Assembly (NCBI GenBank): GCA_046530785.1
Contig: JBHEQT010000008.1
Coordinates: 21,840-85,839, forward strand
DNA length: 64,000 nt
Reading direction: 5' to 3'
Source: Arsenophonus sp046530785
GTDB lineage: Bacteria > Pseudomonadota > Gammaproteobacteria > Enterobacterales > Enterobacteriaceae
Shown: piece after piece, positions 21,585 through 32,166 of the stretch
Layout: every line of letters starts with the position of its first letter
Position numbering within the stretch: position 1 is the first letter of the stretch
Position numbers and translations under genes: made by a program
Notes under the pieces: model-generated
The model's database searches: none
What the model saw: the letters and a program-made list of their open reading frames with translations, nothing else
Told to the model about the DNA's origin: nothing

Positions 21585-22899
21585 ATCAAGCTATAACAAA
21601 CCTCTGATTTAGTAAAAATATTTACCACTTCCAATGTGTGGGGGTCTCTTCTTGAAATTATTAGCAATGATCACAAAATAATTCTTATTGATATATAATT
21701 TTAAAGATTATGTAAAAAATTAATTTATCGTATAAAATTAACAATAATTTTTATTTATTCATTTTAATTCAAATAATTTTTTATTTTGGAATAGGGTTTA
21801 TTACTAAAGTTTTAACATAAATGTATAAACTAACTATCTGAAATAATTAAAATTATAAAAATGATCAAAGATGGTTAAAATAGAGAACTATTTTAGTTAT
21901 ATATTGAAAAAATATCATTAATCAAGATTATTAGGTTTTTATTATCTTAGAATGTAATAAATTAATAGTTGATATTAAAAATTAAAACTTAACGATTTTA
22001 AAAAGATATTTTAATTATGCTTTTTAGGATCTCCAAACTTAAAGTTATTATTTTTATTATTATCTTTAATAATAATTATTATAAACGAATAAATAAGAAA
22101 GAGTTAAAATATATCAACAATAGTTGAAATAAACTATTGAAAATAATTAATTTTTTAAAAATAAAAGCTCGATTCTCCTTAAGGATTATCTTAAACTATT
22201 TAAAAAAATTAGTATAGGATTATTACTTTTATAAAAAGTTTTAAACTTTAGAAAAGTTTAAATAAAAGTAAATATTCAATTCATAATATTGATATTATGT
22301 AGCAAATTTAAGAAAATTTAAAAGAGACTTCTAATTTTTTACTTGATTGTTAAAATTTTGAAGAAGAAATAAAATAAAAGCAATAATTTTTGGAGAAAAA
22401 AAATTATCAATAAATATCTAACTATGTTTAAATGTTTTTATGATCTTTGTTATTCTATATTATATATATTTCAAATATGAGAAATATTTTTCTTATAGAG
22501 TAAAAGTTTGAGATAAAAGCACGTTTTCATGATAGTGATCATATGCTAATACATTAGCAATAAATAAAGATTGAAAATCATTATTGTTAATTTTATTTGA
22601 ATGCTAGACTAAAGAAAGATTACTTTTATAACTTGGATAAAAATATCCTCTAAATTTTCACGAGAAAATCATCAATAATATAAAAATTATATTCCTAATT
22701 ATTAAATAAAATAATTGATTTATTAAAAAAAGTTATTAAATAAATTAAAATACTTTATTACTTATAAAGGTAATTTTATTTTTAGAAATTATTTATTTTA
22801 ACTTATCAATTTAATTTAACCATTTGTTACTTTAACAAAATAATATTTAATATAAAAAATAAAAAGGATCATTCAGAAGTTACTGAATAAGTTCTTATA

Positions 22900-23544
22900 T
22901 AAATATTGAATATAGATATTTTCCACCTTAAAACTCTCTTAAGATTATAAATCAGTTGTCTTAAATGACAAAATTACTAGGGATAAATTGATACTATAAA
23001 ATATTCCATTTTTGTTTTTTAAAAATCATATTAAAATAACCAAAAATTTGGTGCATACAATAAAAAATAAATATCTTATTATTTCCAGAATAAGAAAGTA
23101 TAAAAATATTTATAGAGAAAATCTCTCTCCGAGTTAATGCTTAAAATAAGCGTATATATTCAGTAAATATAGTTATATAAAAATTTTTGTAAAAACCTTT
23201 TCCTTTGATAAAAGGACAGCTCGACGGGATCTTAAAAGAATAATTTTCAATAATAATATCTTAAAATTTTGTGAAAGGAATTAAAAGTGATGCCATTAAA
23301 AATTAATCTTCATCCTAAAACTTAATGAAACTATTAATATATACTCCTTCTGCATATATAAAGAGAAAATTATTTTATTTTTTGCTAAAAAAGAAAGATT
23401 TTAAATTGGTATGTGAAATAATGAATGACAACTAATTAGAAATTTATTAAAAATCTTACTTAAATCTTGAATATATAATGATAGAAATCATTATATTAAT
23501 TATAATTATAAATATTACAACTTCGTTTTAGCTATTCTAGTTAA
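22900..23544 (+). pseudogene. rsmE: rsmE fossil (16S rRNA m3U1498 methyltransferase)
   Basis: Seen: the last codons read I-L-Q-L-R-F-S-Y-S-S-stop (TAA at 23542-23544), against the E. coli RsmE end A-L-Q-V-R-F-G-D-L-G-stop. Just before, in a shifted frame from about 23478, M-I-E-I-I-I-L-I-I-I-I-N lines up with RTETAALTAITA, with each Ala or Thr codon turned into Ile. The old stop codon still overlaps the gshB ribosome site. Known: rsmE is immediately upstream of gshB in E. coli. Inference: a decayed rsmE; the left edge is set from the expected gene length, not seen. Only the C-terminal 25 or so codons are readable. Confidence 0.5.
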
Positions 23545-23553
23545 GGAGATAGA

Positions 23554-24543
23554 ATGATTAAATTAGGTATTGTGATGGATCCTATTTCAACCATAAAAAT
23601 TAAAAAAGATAGTAGTTTTTCTATGTTGTTAGAAGCGCAACGTCGTGGATATGAAATTCACTATATGGAAATAGATGATCTTTATTTATTACAAGGAGAA
23701 GCATATGGGCATACAAAAAAAATTATCAAAATCAAACAAGATACTAGACAATGGTATGAATTTGATACTGAGCAAGATATTTTTCTAAAAAATCTTGATG
23801 TTATTTTAATGCGTAAAGATCCTCCTTTTAATACAGAATATATTTATGCTACTTATATTCTTGAAAGGGCAGAACAAGCAGGTAGTTTAATTATTAATAA
23901 ACCGAAAAGTCTTAGAGATTGTAACGAAAAACTATTTATTTCTTGGTTTGCTAAATTAACTCCTGATACATTAGTAACTAGAAATAATAAAAAGATACGT
24001 GAATTTCACCAAAAATACGGTGATATCATTTTAAAACCACTGGATGAAATGGGTGGAAAGTCTATTTTCCGTCTAACAAAAGAGGAGCCTAATCTCAGTG
24101 TTATTATTGAAATATTAACTCAATATGGAAATCGTTTCTGTATGGCTCAGAATTACTTATCTGCTATCAAAGAAGGTGATAAAAGGGTATTAATTATTAA
24201 TGGTGAACCAGTTCCTTATTGCCTAGCTCGTATTCCTGCTCAAGGTGAAACAAGAGGAAATTTAGCTACAGGAGGATATGGTGAAGTAAGACCATTAACA
24301 AAAAATGATTGGAAAATTGCTAAAACAGTCGCTCCTATATTAAAAGAGAAAGGATTAATTTTCGTTGGTTTAGATATTATTGGTGATAGACTAATCGAGA
24401 TTAATGTAACTAGTCCTACTTGTATACGTGAAATTGAATTATCTCTTTCGAACATATCAATTACTGGTATATTATTTGATGTAATAGAGAAACAATTAAA
24501 TAAAAATAGTAAATTAAAAACAAGTGAACTTATAGTTCACTAA
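23554..24543 (+). CDS. gshB: Glutathione synthetase
   Basis: ATP-dependent addition of glycine to gamma-glutamylcysteine, the final step of glutathione synthesis. It has 329 residues (E. coli 316) with an ATP-grasp fold: MIKLGIVMDP at the start, LMRKDPPFNTEYIYATYILE near 90-109, NKPKSLRDCNEKLF near 116-129, ILKPLDEMGGKSIF near 155-168, FVGLDIIGDRL..INVTSPTC near 270-292. The C-terminus is about 14 residues longer than in E. coli and low in complexity (N, K, S, L), probably a stop-codon extension. The start is certain: AAGGAGAT six bases before ATG. Its old neighbours rsmE and yqgE survive only as traces. Confidence 0.97.
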   Translation: MIKLGIVMDPISTIKIKKDSSFSMLLEAQRRGYEIHYMEIDDLYLLQGEAYGHTKKIIKIKQDTRQWYEFDTEQDIFLKNLDVILMRKDPPFNTEYIYATYILERAEQAGSLIINKPKSLRDCNEKLFISWFAKLTPDTLVTRNNKKIREFHQKYGDIILKPLDEMGGKSIFRLTKEEPNLSVIIEILTQYGNRFCMAQNYLSAIKEGDKRVLIINGEPVPYCLARIPAQGETRGNLATGGYGEVRPLTKNDWKIAKTVAPILKEKGLIFVGLDIIGDRLIEINVTSPTCIREIELSLSNISITGILFDVIEKQLNKNSKLKTSELIVH

Positions 24544-25177
24544 ATAGTAAAGTAAAAATACTATAAATGTTTTCTGGTATCATAAGATATGAATATATTT
24601 TGCAATCAGGTATAAAATAAAATTTATATATTCCTGTTAATATTTGGTTAATTAATTATTTTAAATTTTCTAGTCAAGATATATTTTATTGATTTTTTAG
24701 AAAAAGTTTTGTAATATGAATTTATAAAATTTTACTATTAAGTAAAGTAATGAAAGTTACGTTTTTCAAACGTAACTGAGTTATATCTGAAAATATAATA
24801 AAATGGTAAAATACTATAATAATTATAAATCTGCATGGAGAGGAGGTTAGATTGATTACAAAATATTAGAATTTGATTCTAGATCATTTTATAAAATCGC
24901 TTTATTTTTACTATTTTAAAGATTTAAATATAAAATTATAGTAATAACCTTAAAGGTATTTTAAAAACTTAATACTAAAAATCAGAAAAACACTTATCGA
25001 TTTTAAAATATTTAAAATAAGAAAAAACTAAAAGAGATGATAAAAATATTTTTTTTTAACATGCAAGGTTAACAGGAAATGTTATTTCGCACTTTAATTT
25101 TTAATATTGCTGTTAAAACTGCTATTTTAATTTAGATTTATAATTTATATTATAAATAAAGCAGGTCATAATTCATA
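24544..25177 (+). pseudogene. yqgE: yqgE fossil (UPF0301/AlgH family)
   Basis: Seen: the 634-base gap between gshB and ruvX is close to the size of yqgE plus spacers (E. coli YqgE 187 residues). At 24830-24874 the codons read S-A-W-R-G-G-stop(TAG)-I-D-Y-K-I-L-E-F, against YqgE A-S-W-E-K-G-Q-L-E-Q-E-I-L-D-N; the TAG sits exactly where CAG (Gln) is expected. At 24921-24932 D-L-N-I matches the later ADLNILF segment. Several frames are needed and stops are frequent. Known: gshB-yqgE-yqgF is the enteric order. Inference: yqgE is dead but not deleted. The function of YqgE is poorly known. Confidence 0.5.
24755..24777. repeat. Hairpin inside the yqgE fossil
   Basis: 10-bp arms AGTTACGTTT/AAACGTAACT with loop TTC. 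It lies within the former yqgE body, 210 bases past gshB, and has no T run. Confidence 0.7.
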
Positions 25178-25597
25178 ATGATAAATAGAACAATTATTTC
25201 TTTTGATTTCGGTACACAAAGTATTGGTATCGCCATCGGACAAAAAATTACAAAAACAGCCCGCCCTTTAACTGCAGTAAAAGCGAAAATTGGTAAACCA
25301 AATTGGTCAGAGATTGAAAAAATATTTAAAGAATGGAAACCTTGACTGAGTATTGTTGGAATTCCACTTAATATGAATGGAACAGAACAAAAAATAACCA
25401 ATAAAGCTCGTAAATTTGCTAATCGTTTGCATGGACGATTTGATATCCAAGTCATACTACACGATGAGCGACTAACAACTATAGAAGCTAGAGCAGAACT
25501 ATTTAATAAGTTTGGTTATCGAGGTTTAAATAAAAGTAAGATTGACTCCATTTCTGCTGCCATTATTTTAGAAAGTTGGTTTAAACAACATAGTTAA
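25178..25597 (+). pseudogene. yqgF: ruvX/yqgF (pre-16S rRNA nuclease), interrupted by one in-frame TGA
   Basis: Intact YqgF trims the 5' end of precursor 16S rRNA and is essential in E. coli. Reading from ATG 25178 gives 139 codons (E. coli 138) in one frame, collinear throughout, except that codon 56 (25343-25345) is TGA where E. coli has Asp in the segment W-Q-P-D. The RNase H-like features remain on both sides: S-F-D-F-G-T-Q-S-I-G near 8-17, VGIPLNMNGTEQ near 59-70, HDERLTTIEARAELF near 97-111 and a late S-I-S-A-A. Apart from the stop there is no frameshift and codon use is normal. TGA ends proC, gpsA, waaC and coaD here, so a general TGA-to-Trp code is unlikely. It may be a fresh pseudogene, a read-through gene, a split protein restarting at ATG 25373, or a sequencing error. 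Confidence 0.85.
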
Positions 25598-25689
25598 TTA
25601 CTGTGTTTAGTATAAACTATTATTTATATTCACAATAATAGAATTATTATTCTATTCTATTTCATTCTTATTTAAAGATTTAATCGTTC

Positions 25690-26373
25690 ATGAACAAAAT
25701 TCAACAAAATTTAATTAGTGTCAAAAATAGAATTTTAAAAGCAGCAAATAAATATCATCGATTTCCAGAAGATATTACTCTTATTGCTGTAAGTAAAAAT
25801 AAATCATGTGATATAGTTCAAGATGCTATTGATGCAGGTCAATATCAATTTGGTGAAAATTATTTGCAAGAAGGAATAAAAAAAATCGCATATTTTAATA
25901 ATAAAAAGAATTTAATATGGCATTTTATTGGTTCTTTACAAGCAAATAAGAGTCGATTGATAGCTGAATATTTTGATTGGTGTCATACTATTGATGGATT
26001 TAAAATAGCACAACGATTAAATAATCAGCGTCCGGTAAATAAAACCAAATTAAATGTATTGATCCAAATTAATATCAGTAATGAAATAAGTAAATCAGGT
26101 ATTGCACCAAAAGAATTAGATAAATTAGTAGAGAAAATTATATTACTACCAAATTTAAAATTACGTGGCTTAATGGCAATTCCTGCACAAAATAATAAAC
26201 TGAACCAACAGATATTAAATTTTCAGAGTATGGAAAATTTATTTAATCAATTAAAAAGAAAATATCCAAACATTGATACACTATCAATGGGTATGAGCGA
26301 TGATCTTGATATTACAATTGGTTATGGTTCAACATTACTCAGAATTGGTAAAGATATTTTTGGTTTCCGATAA
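25690..26373 (+). CDS. yggS: PLP-binding protein YggS (YBL036C/PLPBP family)
   Basis: A single-domain pyridoxal-5'-phosphate carrier that buffers PLP and influences amino-acid homeostasis. It has 227 residues (E. coli 234), alanine-racemase N-domain fold. Lys36 in the segment LIAVSKNKS is the PLP-binding lysine; FGENYLQEG near 56-64, WHFIGSLQANKSR near 78-90, and near the end SMGMSDDLDITIGYGSTLLRIGKDIFG are kept. ATG was chosen because MNKIQQNL aligns with the E. coli start. It begins the yggS-proC-yggT cluster, an order known in many Enterobacterales though proC lies elsewhere in E. coli. Confidence 0.96.
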   Translation: MNKIQQNLISVKNRILKAANKYHRFPEDITLIAVSKNKSCDIVQDAIDAGQYQFGENYLQEGIKKIAYFNNKKNLIWHFIGSLQANKSRLIAEYFDWCHTIDGFKIAQRLNNQRPVNKTKLNVLIQINISNEISKSGIAPKELDKLVEKIILLPNLKLRGLMAIPAQNNKLNQQILNFQSMENLFNQLKRKYPNIDTLSMGMSDDLDITIGYGSTLLRIGKDIFGFR

Positions 26374-26417
26374 TTAATGAATTAAAAATTACAACGATCA
26401 ATAAAGGAATAATAATA

Positions 26418-27239
26418 ATGCAACAACGAAAAATTACTTTTATCGGTTCTGGGAATATGACTAATGCAATCATTGCAGGATTAATTTCGGCAGGTTATCC
26501 AGCAAATCATATCACTGCATCTTCTCTTACAAGAGTTAATCGGGATAAACTAGTAAAAAGATATGGTATACACGGGAAAAGCGATAACAATGACGCAAGC
26601 AGGAATGCAGATGTTATCATTCTTGCTGTAAAACCACAGATTATACAATCTGTTTGTCAGTCACTAAAAAAAGAAGTTAATTTTACTAATAAATTGGTTT
26701 TGACAATTGCTGCAGGAATTCCAGTAAAACGTTACCAAGAATATCTTTCACCTAATATAAATTTAGTTCGAGTTATGCCAAATACTCCATCTTTAGTTAG
26801 ACAAGGTGTTATTGGTTTGTATTTTATGGATTCAGTATCTAAAGATGATAAAAATTTTTCCATAAAACTAATGGAAAGTGTTGGAAAAGTTTTCTGTCTA
26901 TCTAAAGAAACTGAAATTAATAATATTATTGCTGTCACTGCTAGTGCACCTGCTTATTTTTTTTTAATTATGGAATTAATACAACAGGAGGCTGAAAGAC
27001 TTGGTTTTGATAGAAAAATAGCAAGAGAACTAGTTTTATATACTGTACAAGGTTCTGCTTCCTTGGCAGAAAAAAAAACAGATGTTTCTTTTACAAAGCT
27101 AAGAGAAGAAATAACCTCTAAAGGTGGGACTACAGCTAAAGCTTTGGAGCAGTTTTATCAAGCTAATTTATCTCAAATTGTCACTAATGCAATGCGTGCC
27201 GCAATCCGTCGTGCTGAAGAAATAGAAAAACAATTTTGA
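26418..27239 (+). CDS. proC: Pyrroline-5-carboxylate reductase
   Basis: NAD(P)H-dependent reduction of pyrroline-5-carboxylate to proline, the last step of the pathway begun by proBA. It has 273 residues (E. coli 269). The Rossmann segment IGSGNMTNAIIAGL is near 10-23, VKPQ near 72-75, the conserved VRVMPNTP near 115-122, and the C-terminal dimer domain contains SPAYFF-like ASAPAYFFLIME and EEITSKGGTTAKALE near 236-250. The stop is TGA at 27237-27239. It lies 44 bases after yggS; yggT begins almost at its stop, suggesting one mRNA. Confidence 0.97.
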   Translation: MQQRKITFIGSGNMTNAIIAGLISAGYPANHITASSLTRVNRDKLVKRYGIHGKSDNNDASRNADVIILAVKPQIIQSVCQSLKKEVNFTNKLVLTIAAGIPVKRYQEYLSPNINLVRVMPNTPSLVRQGVIGLYFMDSVSKDDKNFSIKLMESVGKVFCLSKETEINNIIAVTASAPAYFFLIMELIQQEAERLGFDRKIARELVLYTVQGSASLAEKKTDVSFTKLREEITSKGGTTAKALEQFYQANLSQIVTNAMRAAIRRAEEIEKQF

Positions 27240-27256
27240 TCGATCAGGATAATTTA

Positions 27257-27844
27257 ATGAAATTTTTAACTTTTATCATAACAATCATTATTCAAGTATA
27301 TATTATTATATTATTTCTACGAGTTTGGATGCAGTTTATTGGAGCAGATTTTTACAATCCATTTTCTCAATTTGTTATCAAAGCCACTCAACCGATTATA
27401 GAACCATTTCGTCGCTTTATTCCTATTATCGGTTCGATTGATACAGCAGCTTTATTAGTCTCCTATATTATTTCCGTAGGAAATATTCTTTTTGTTATAT
27501 GGTCAATAAATACGATTGCTTTAGTAAGCATAACGCTATTACCTATTAGTTTTATTCAATTATTAATTTATCCTGGTAAATTATTTTTTTGGCTTATCTT
27601 AATTCGAGCTATTCTTAGTTGGATAAGCCAAGGTAATAATCCTATTGATTATATGCTTATACAACTAACTGAACCTTTGATGTCACCTATTCGTAAAATC
27701 ATCCCTGCTATTGGAGGATTAGATTTATCTTCAATGATAGTGATATTGATCTTGATCGCTTTGAATTATTTACGTTTTGATATTTTATTATTTATTGATC
27801 CAACTATTACTAGTATACTCTATTCAGTTGGATATTTAATGTAA
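27257..27844 (+). CDS. yggT: YggT family inner-membrane protein
   Basis: Integral membrane protein with two tandem YGGT repeats, reported in the family to aid osmotic tolerance and placed in cell-division or membrane-organisation clusters; its exact role is unsettled. It has 195 residues from ATG 27257 (E. coli 188), chosen over an upstream TTG at 27236 because MKFLTFIITIII aligns with the E. coli start and AGGA stands seven bases before it. Repeat 1 carries FYNPFSQFVIKATQPIIEPFRRFIP and repeat 2 NPIDYMLIQLTEPLMSPIRKIIP. Hydrophobic helices lie at about 4-22, 65-90, 95-120 and 155-175. In E. coli yggU-rdgB-hemW follow; here only traces remain. Confidence 0.95.
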   Translation: MKFLTFIITIIIQVYIIILFLRVWMQFIGADFYNPFSQFVIKATQPIIEPFRRFIPIIGSIDTAALLVSYIISVGNILFVIWSINTIALVSITLLPISFIQLLIYPGKLFFWLILIRAILSWISQGNNPIDYMLIQLTEPLMSPIRKIIPAIGGLDLSSMIVILILIALNYLRFDILLFIDPTITSILYSVGYLM

Positions 27845-27996
27845 CGATGAAGAAAGTTTATGAAAAAGCATTAATAAAAAAGGAAACGGAACATTAATTA
27901 ATTATTATCTTATTATTTTTAAATTTTTCACTTAAATATATATCCTTATATATAATATTTTCGACACTAAAATATTATAAATATATGATAAATATA

Positions 27997-28020
27997 ATAA
28001 CTATTTATATAAATAGTTAT
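27997..28020. repeat. Perfect 24-nt palindrome
   Basis: Arms ATAACTATTTAT and its complement without spacer, 153 bases past yggT, in the place where yggU would be expected. Confidence 0.75.
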
Positions 28021-28079
28021 ATATTAGTATAGTGAAAAATAAAAAGATCTCCATAAAATAGGATCATATCCTTTCGTAC

Positions 28080-28280
28080 AGAAATAGCAGATAATTGCAA
28101 TAAGGAAACACTCTTTATTTTATTAAATATTTATTTTATATATCATAAATATTATAAACTTATAAATTAAAATCTTAAATTATGTTTGTTGGCCTTTTTG
28201 TGGCTTAGGTGATAAAATCTATTAAACAAAAGCATAGAAAACGCAATAAAAGATCTGCTAATTCTGCTTGACTACTTTCT
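28080..28280 (+). pseudogene. rdgB: Possible rdgB fossil (XTP/dITP diphosphatase)
   Basis: Seen: at 28231-28248 the codons read S-I-E-N-A-I, followed in a shifted frame by K-R-S-A-N-S-A, against the RdgB segment F-I-E-N-A-I-L-K-A-R-H-A-A. About 130 bases earlier I-A-D-N-C-N-K-E-T-L-F-I-L-L may correspond to LATGNVGKVRELASLL. The area is locally richer in G+C (28190-28210). Known: yggT-yggU-rdgB-hemW is the enteric order, so position and strand fit. The matches are short. Confidence 0.3.
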
Positions 28281-28931
28281 ATTTAAAGAAAATTACTTTC
28301 ATAATAACAATAAAATTCCTATCAAATTTTTATCAAAATACTTATTACTTAATTATCATGTTTTATATAGGAAATATATTTCCTAATATTGATAAAAATA
28401 AAAAATTAAAATTAATATATTCTTAATATTGTCCAATACCCCCCTGCTAAAACTAAGTAACAAAAGTTAAATTTTAACATCTTTATATTTATCTTTATGT
28501 GAATCTAGAGTGGAGTGAGAAAAATAATAAGTAAAGATTTTTATCTTTAAAAGAAGATAATTGATAAAATATACTGGTGTTAAAATTGTGATTATTTTAT
28601 TAAAAAATTACTAAATATTTGATTTATAACTTTTTAGTTATGAAAATATACATCATTATTTCAAATGATATCAGTTTTTAAAAATAAAATATTCAGATTA
28701 TTAAGGATATATTTCAAAATAGAGATAATGTACAATAAAATTCAAGTTATATAATAGATAGATAATTTATAGGATTAAATAAATGGTATCAAACTTGTAT
28801 TCATTGCTTATATCGGTGATACAAGTTCTTCATTATTATAATATGTTTATTGAACGAATAGGTATAAGAAAATAAGTATTAAAAATCAGAAAGTATACTG
28901 ACCAAAAATAAAAAACAATCTTCTAGAAAGA

Positions 28932-28970
28932 ATTTTATTATAAAATGATAATATCATTTTATAATAAAAT
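28932..28970. repeat. Near-perfect 39-nt palindrome
   Basis: 19-bp arms (28932-28950 and 28952-28970) around a single A. Pure A+T except one GC pair. Confidence 0.8.
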
Positions 28971-31900
28971 ATATTTAGTATTATTAACGAAAATTAATGA
29001 TTATTAATAAATTTAAGAAAAACTATAAAAGCATACTTATCCATATAAAAATTTACCAATTTTAATCTTACCAATCTTTTATTGTGATAAAAAATTGTAT
29101 TTAAAATACCTTATAAGAAAAATTGTTAAAAATAAAATAGTTAATAGGTAAAAGATATATAAATCTCAAAAGAGATAACTTCTTTAATGTAACATAAAAA
29201 TCTATAAAAATATTATTTTTTCTATTTTATAAATCAAAATTAAAAAAAATAAAACATATAATTATATTCATTTTTAATAAATCATATTTTCTTATGGATT
29301 TACTTTAGCAAATATTATTAAACAGATAAAAGTTACTAAAAGTAACCTAAAAAATTATTTAAAAATCTTAATAGTATTTTAAATACTTGCTTATAATGGG
29401 AGAAAATATTTTCTTTACTTAATTAAGAGGAATCGGTAAGTTTTAGTCTAGTTTCATAAAATCAAAACAATAATTAACTCCATAATATCTACCTTTAATA
29501 TTTATGAGTCACAAGATCCTATTTCCCAATATGAAATAGAAAATACTCGATATTATGTTTCAAAAACAATAAAGATAGAGCAGTATTTAATTAAATTAAA
29601 TTTTTTATTTATTATAAATAATATTTTATGGTGAATAAAAGTTTCTTCAAATTTCTATATCAAATGTATTGTTACTAACAAATCGAGGTGAATAGATTCC
29701 AGTAAAATTTTTAGTATATAAGATTTATATAGCCAATGAAATATCTATTAAAATAGAAATTTTTATCTCGTGAATTTTCATATTGACTTTTAATAAAGAA
29801 GTCTCTATTCCTAATAGGAAATCATAAATAAAACAATTATTACAATTGATTGTTAATCTAAACAAACGCTTTTAGCAAGTTTGAAGAATTCGTTATTTCT
29901 ATCGATTTATTGTTTATTATGAATAATTTATTTAAACTATTGTATCTTTTAACAGTATTTAACTACTATATTAATTATTTATAGAATATATAATATATTA
30001 CGTTTATTTTATCATAATTTTGTGATTGATTTTAATATTTTTTTTAAAAAACAATTTTAGAAAATATCTTTTTTCATAAAATCAATATAACTTCATACTT
30101 TTATCGTAAAAATTTTTAAAAATTTTACTTTCGCTATGAATCTATTTTATTTCACGTATTTTCTGCCGTTAATCTTTTCTCTTAATATAGTGTTTTTATT
30201 AAATAGATAACTATTATAATTAATATTTATCTAATCTATTTTTATTGCGCTAAAATTAGAAGTATAGTTAATCATTTTTATAGACTCTATTTATTCAAAG
30301 AGTTTTGATGACGTTAAACTAATATCTATTTCTTTGAATAAAACTAAGATTGATCTAAGAATAAATAAAAATAATTTAAATTTATCATTAACTAAATAAA
30401 GGATTAATAATTTCCTCCAATGCCTATTTTTGGATAACTATTTAGTATTAATATTAACTATATTCCTTTAATTTTAAAATAACGTTAGAGCGTATAAAAT
30501 ATAAATTAATAGTGAATTCTCTTTATTTTATCGTTTTTAGAAAAATATAAATAATGTATAAAATTTTACTTTTTTATAACAGTCTTTAAACTGATTTCTC
30601 CTTATTAAAAGGATTAATTTAATATTAAAATTTTTTGTGTAACGATCCCCACTTATAATAGAGAAAAACCTTTAATTTAATACTCTTCAATTTATCTATT
30701 AATCTAATATTATTAGATATAATCTTGAAAAGAGATGAATATTTATATATTAAAAGAGAGATATGTTAATAATTTTAAGTTCCGATAAATATCTTAACTT
30801 CTCTTGTGAGAATAATTTACATTATATTTTAATTTAAAATTAGAAACAAATTATTATTTATCTAAAACGATTTTAATATTCGTGGAATTACTTTTCATAG
30901 GTGTACGAATCTTTATTTTGGATTTTAAATTCAATTAAACAAAATCAAAGATAATCTTATTTTTAATTTTTAAAATAGACAGTTTATAATTAGAGGACTC
31001 TTTTTTTTGAGTATTATTATTAATTTAATAATTCAATATCAATAAAATATCTTTATTTCATCACTTTCTATTATTAAGTTAACATTAGGAAGATGTACAA
31101 ATGTTTTTCAGATCTCTAAATAATTTATCAGATCATCATAGAAATTGTAAGCGATTTCCCCTCCAATTCTAATTTTAGAATAATCATTAAATATTAAAAA
31201 TTTTTTTCTTTACTAATTTTTATTCCATAAAACCATTAAACTATTACTAAATAAATAAAATAATCTATTTTATATTAATTAAAGATAAAAAAAGATAATT
31301 ATAGAAAATAATTCCTATTGTAATAATATCTAGTAAGTACTGTTTCAGTACTTATACCCTATTAGGTAATACTATTTATTATTTTTGTGATTATGGAGGA
31401 ACAATACTTCGAAATCTATGGTATAGATAAAAATCTTCCTGCTTTTTATATCTTATAAATTAAGTAAAAACTTACTTTTATATTTTAATTATATTAATAA
31501 ATAACTATTTATTAATGAAAAGCAGTTAATGAATATTATTGTATCTTGCATAATGAGATAGAAATTCAATATACGAATTTATTATTTCATCTCTATTTTT
31601 AATAGATATTTTGCTTACTAACCAAATAATTGTAAAAAATTATCTATTAAAAATATAAGTATGTTGTTGAAAAAAAAATCATACCTCATAAAATTCAAAT
31701 TTTAAGATCTTTTTTGAAATTATATTTTCACTATTTAATTTTGGGAAAATAGATAAAAGATATAGTTTATTTTGAGTTTTAAAAATTATTAAATTATTAA
31801 AAATTCTGTTTTATTAATTTTCCATAGTTGAAAACATTAACACTTCTAATGATTATGTCAAAAACTACTATTCGTTTATTACTTCTCGATTGTATATTTA

Positions 31901-32143
31901 AAGATAGTTTAATTTAAATTTGAAATTTAAAACAATATTAAGAATATTATTCTTCTATATACTAATAAATAGTTATTCATTTTTATTTAATTAACCATTA
32001 ATTTTTACTTAGATTGGAAATATCTTTCCATTATTTTAAATTAAAATTAGCATAAGTGTTCATATATTAAAGAAATCGTAATTATCTTCTTTTAAAGAAT
32101 TTATTTTGTTTAAAAAAATATTTCTATACTATATTTGGAAATA

Positions 32144-32166
32144 TTCATCTTCTTTAAGAAGATGAA
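32144..32166. repeat. Hairpin, 11-bp arms
   Basis: TTCATCTTCTT and its complement around one T; no gene nearby. Confidence 0.65.

Larger units (their letters stand above)
19282..23553. other. 4.3 kb gene desert between gmhA and gshB
   Basis: Contains a possible fadE trace (19600-19740), the hairpins 20711-20759, 21430-21459 and 21552-21584, a GTGTGGGGGTC string near 21636, and at its right end the rsmE fossil. The rest is A+T-rich DNA without readable genes. Confidence 0.55.

Noticed and set aside
25343..25345. TGA read as Trp throughout this genome
   Set aside because: proC, gpsA, waaC and coaD end in TGA at their expected C-termini, and Trp positions elsewhere use TGG. The aligned residue is Asp, not Trp.
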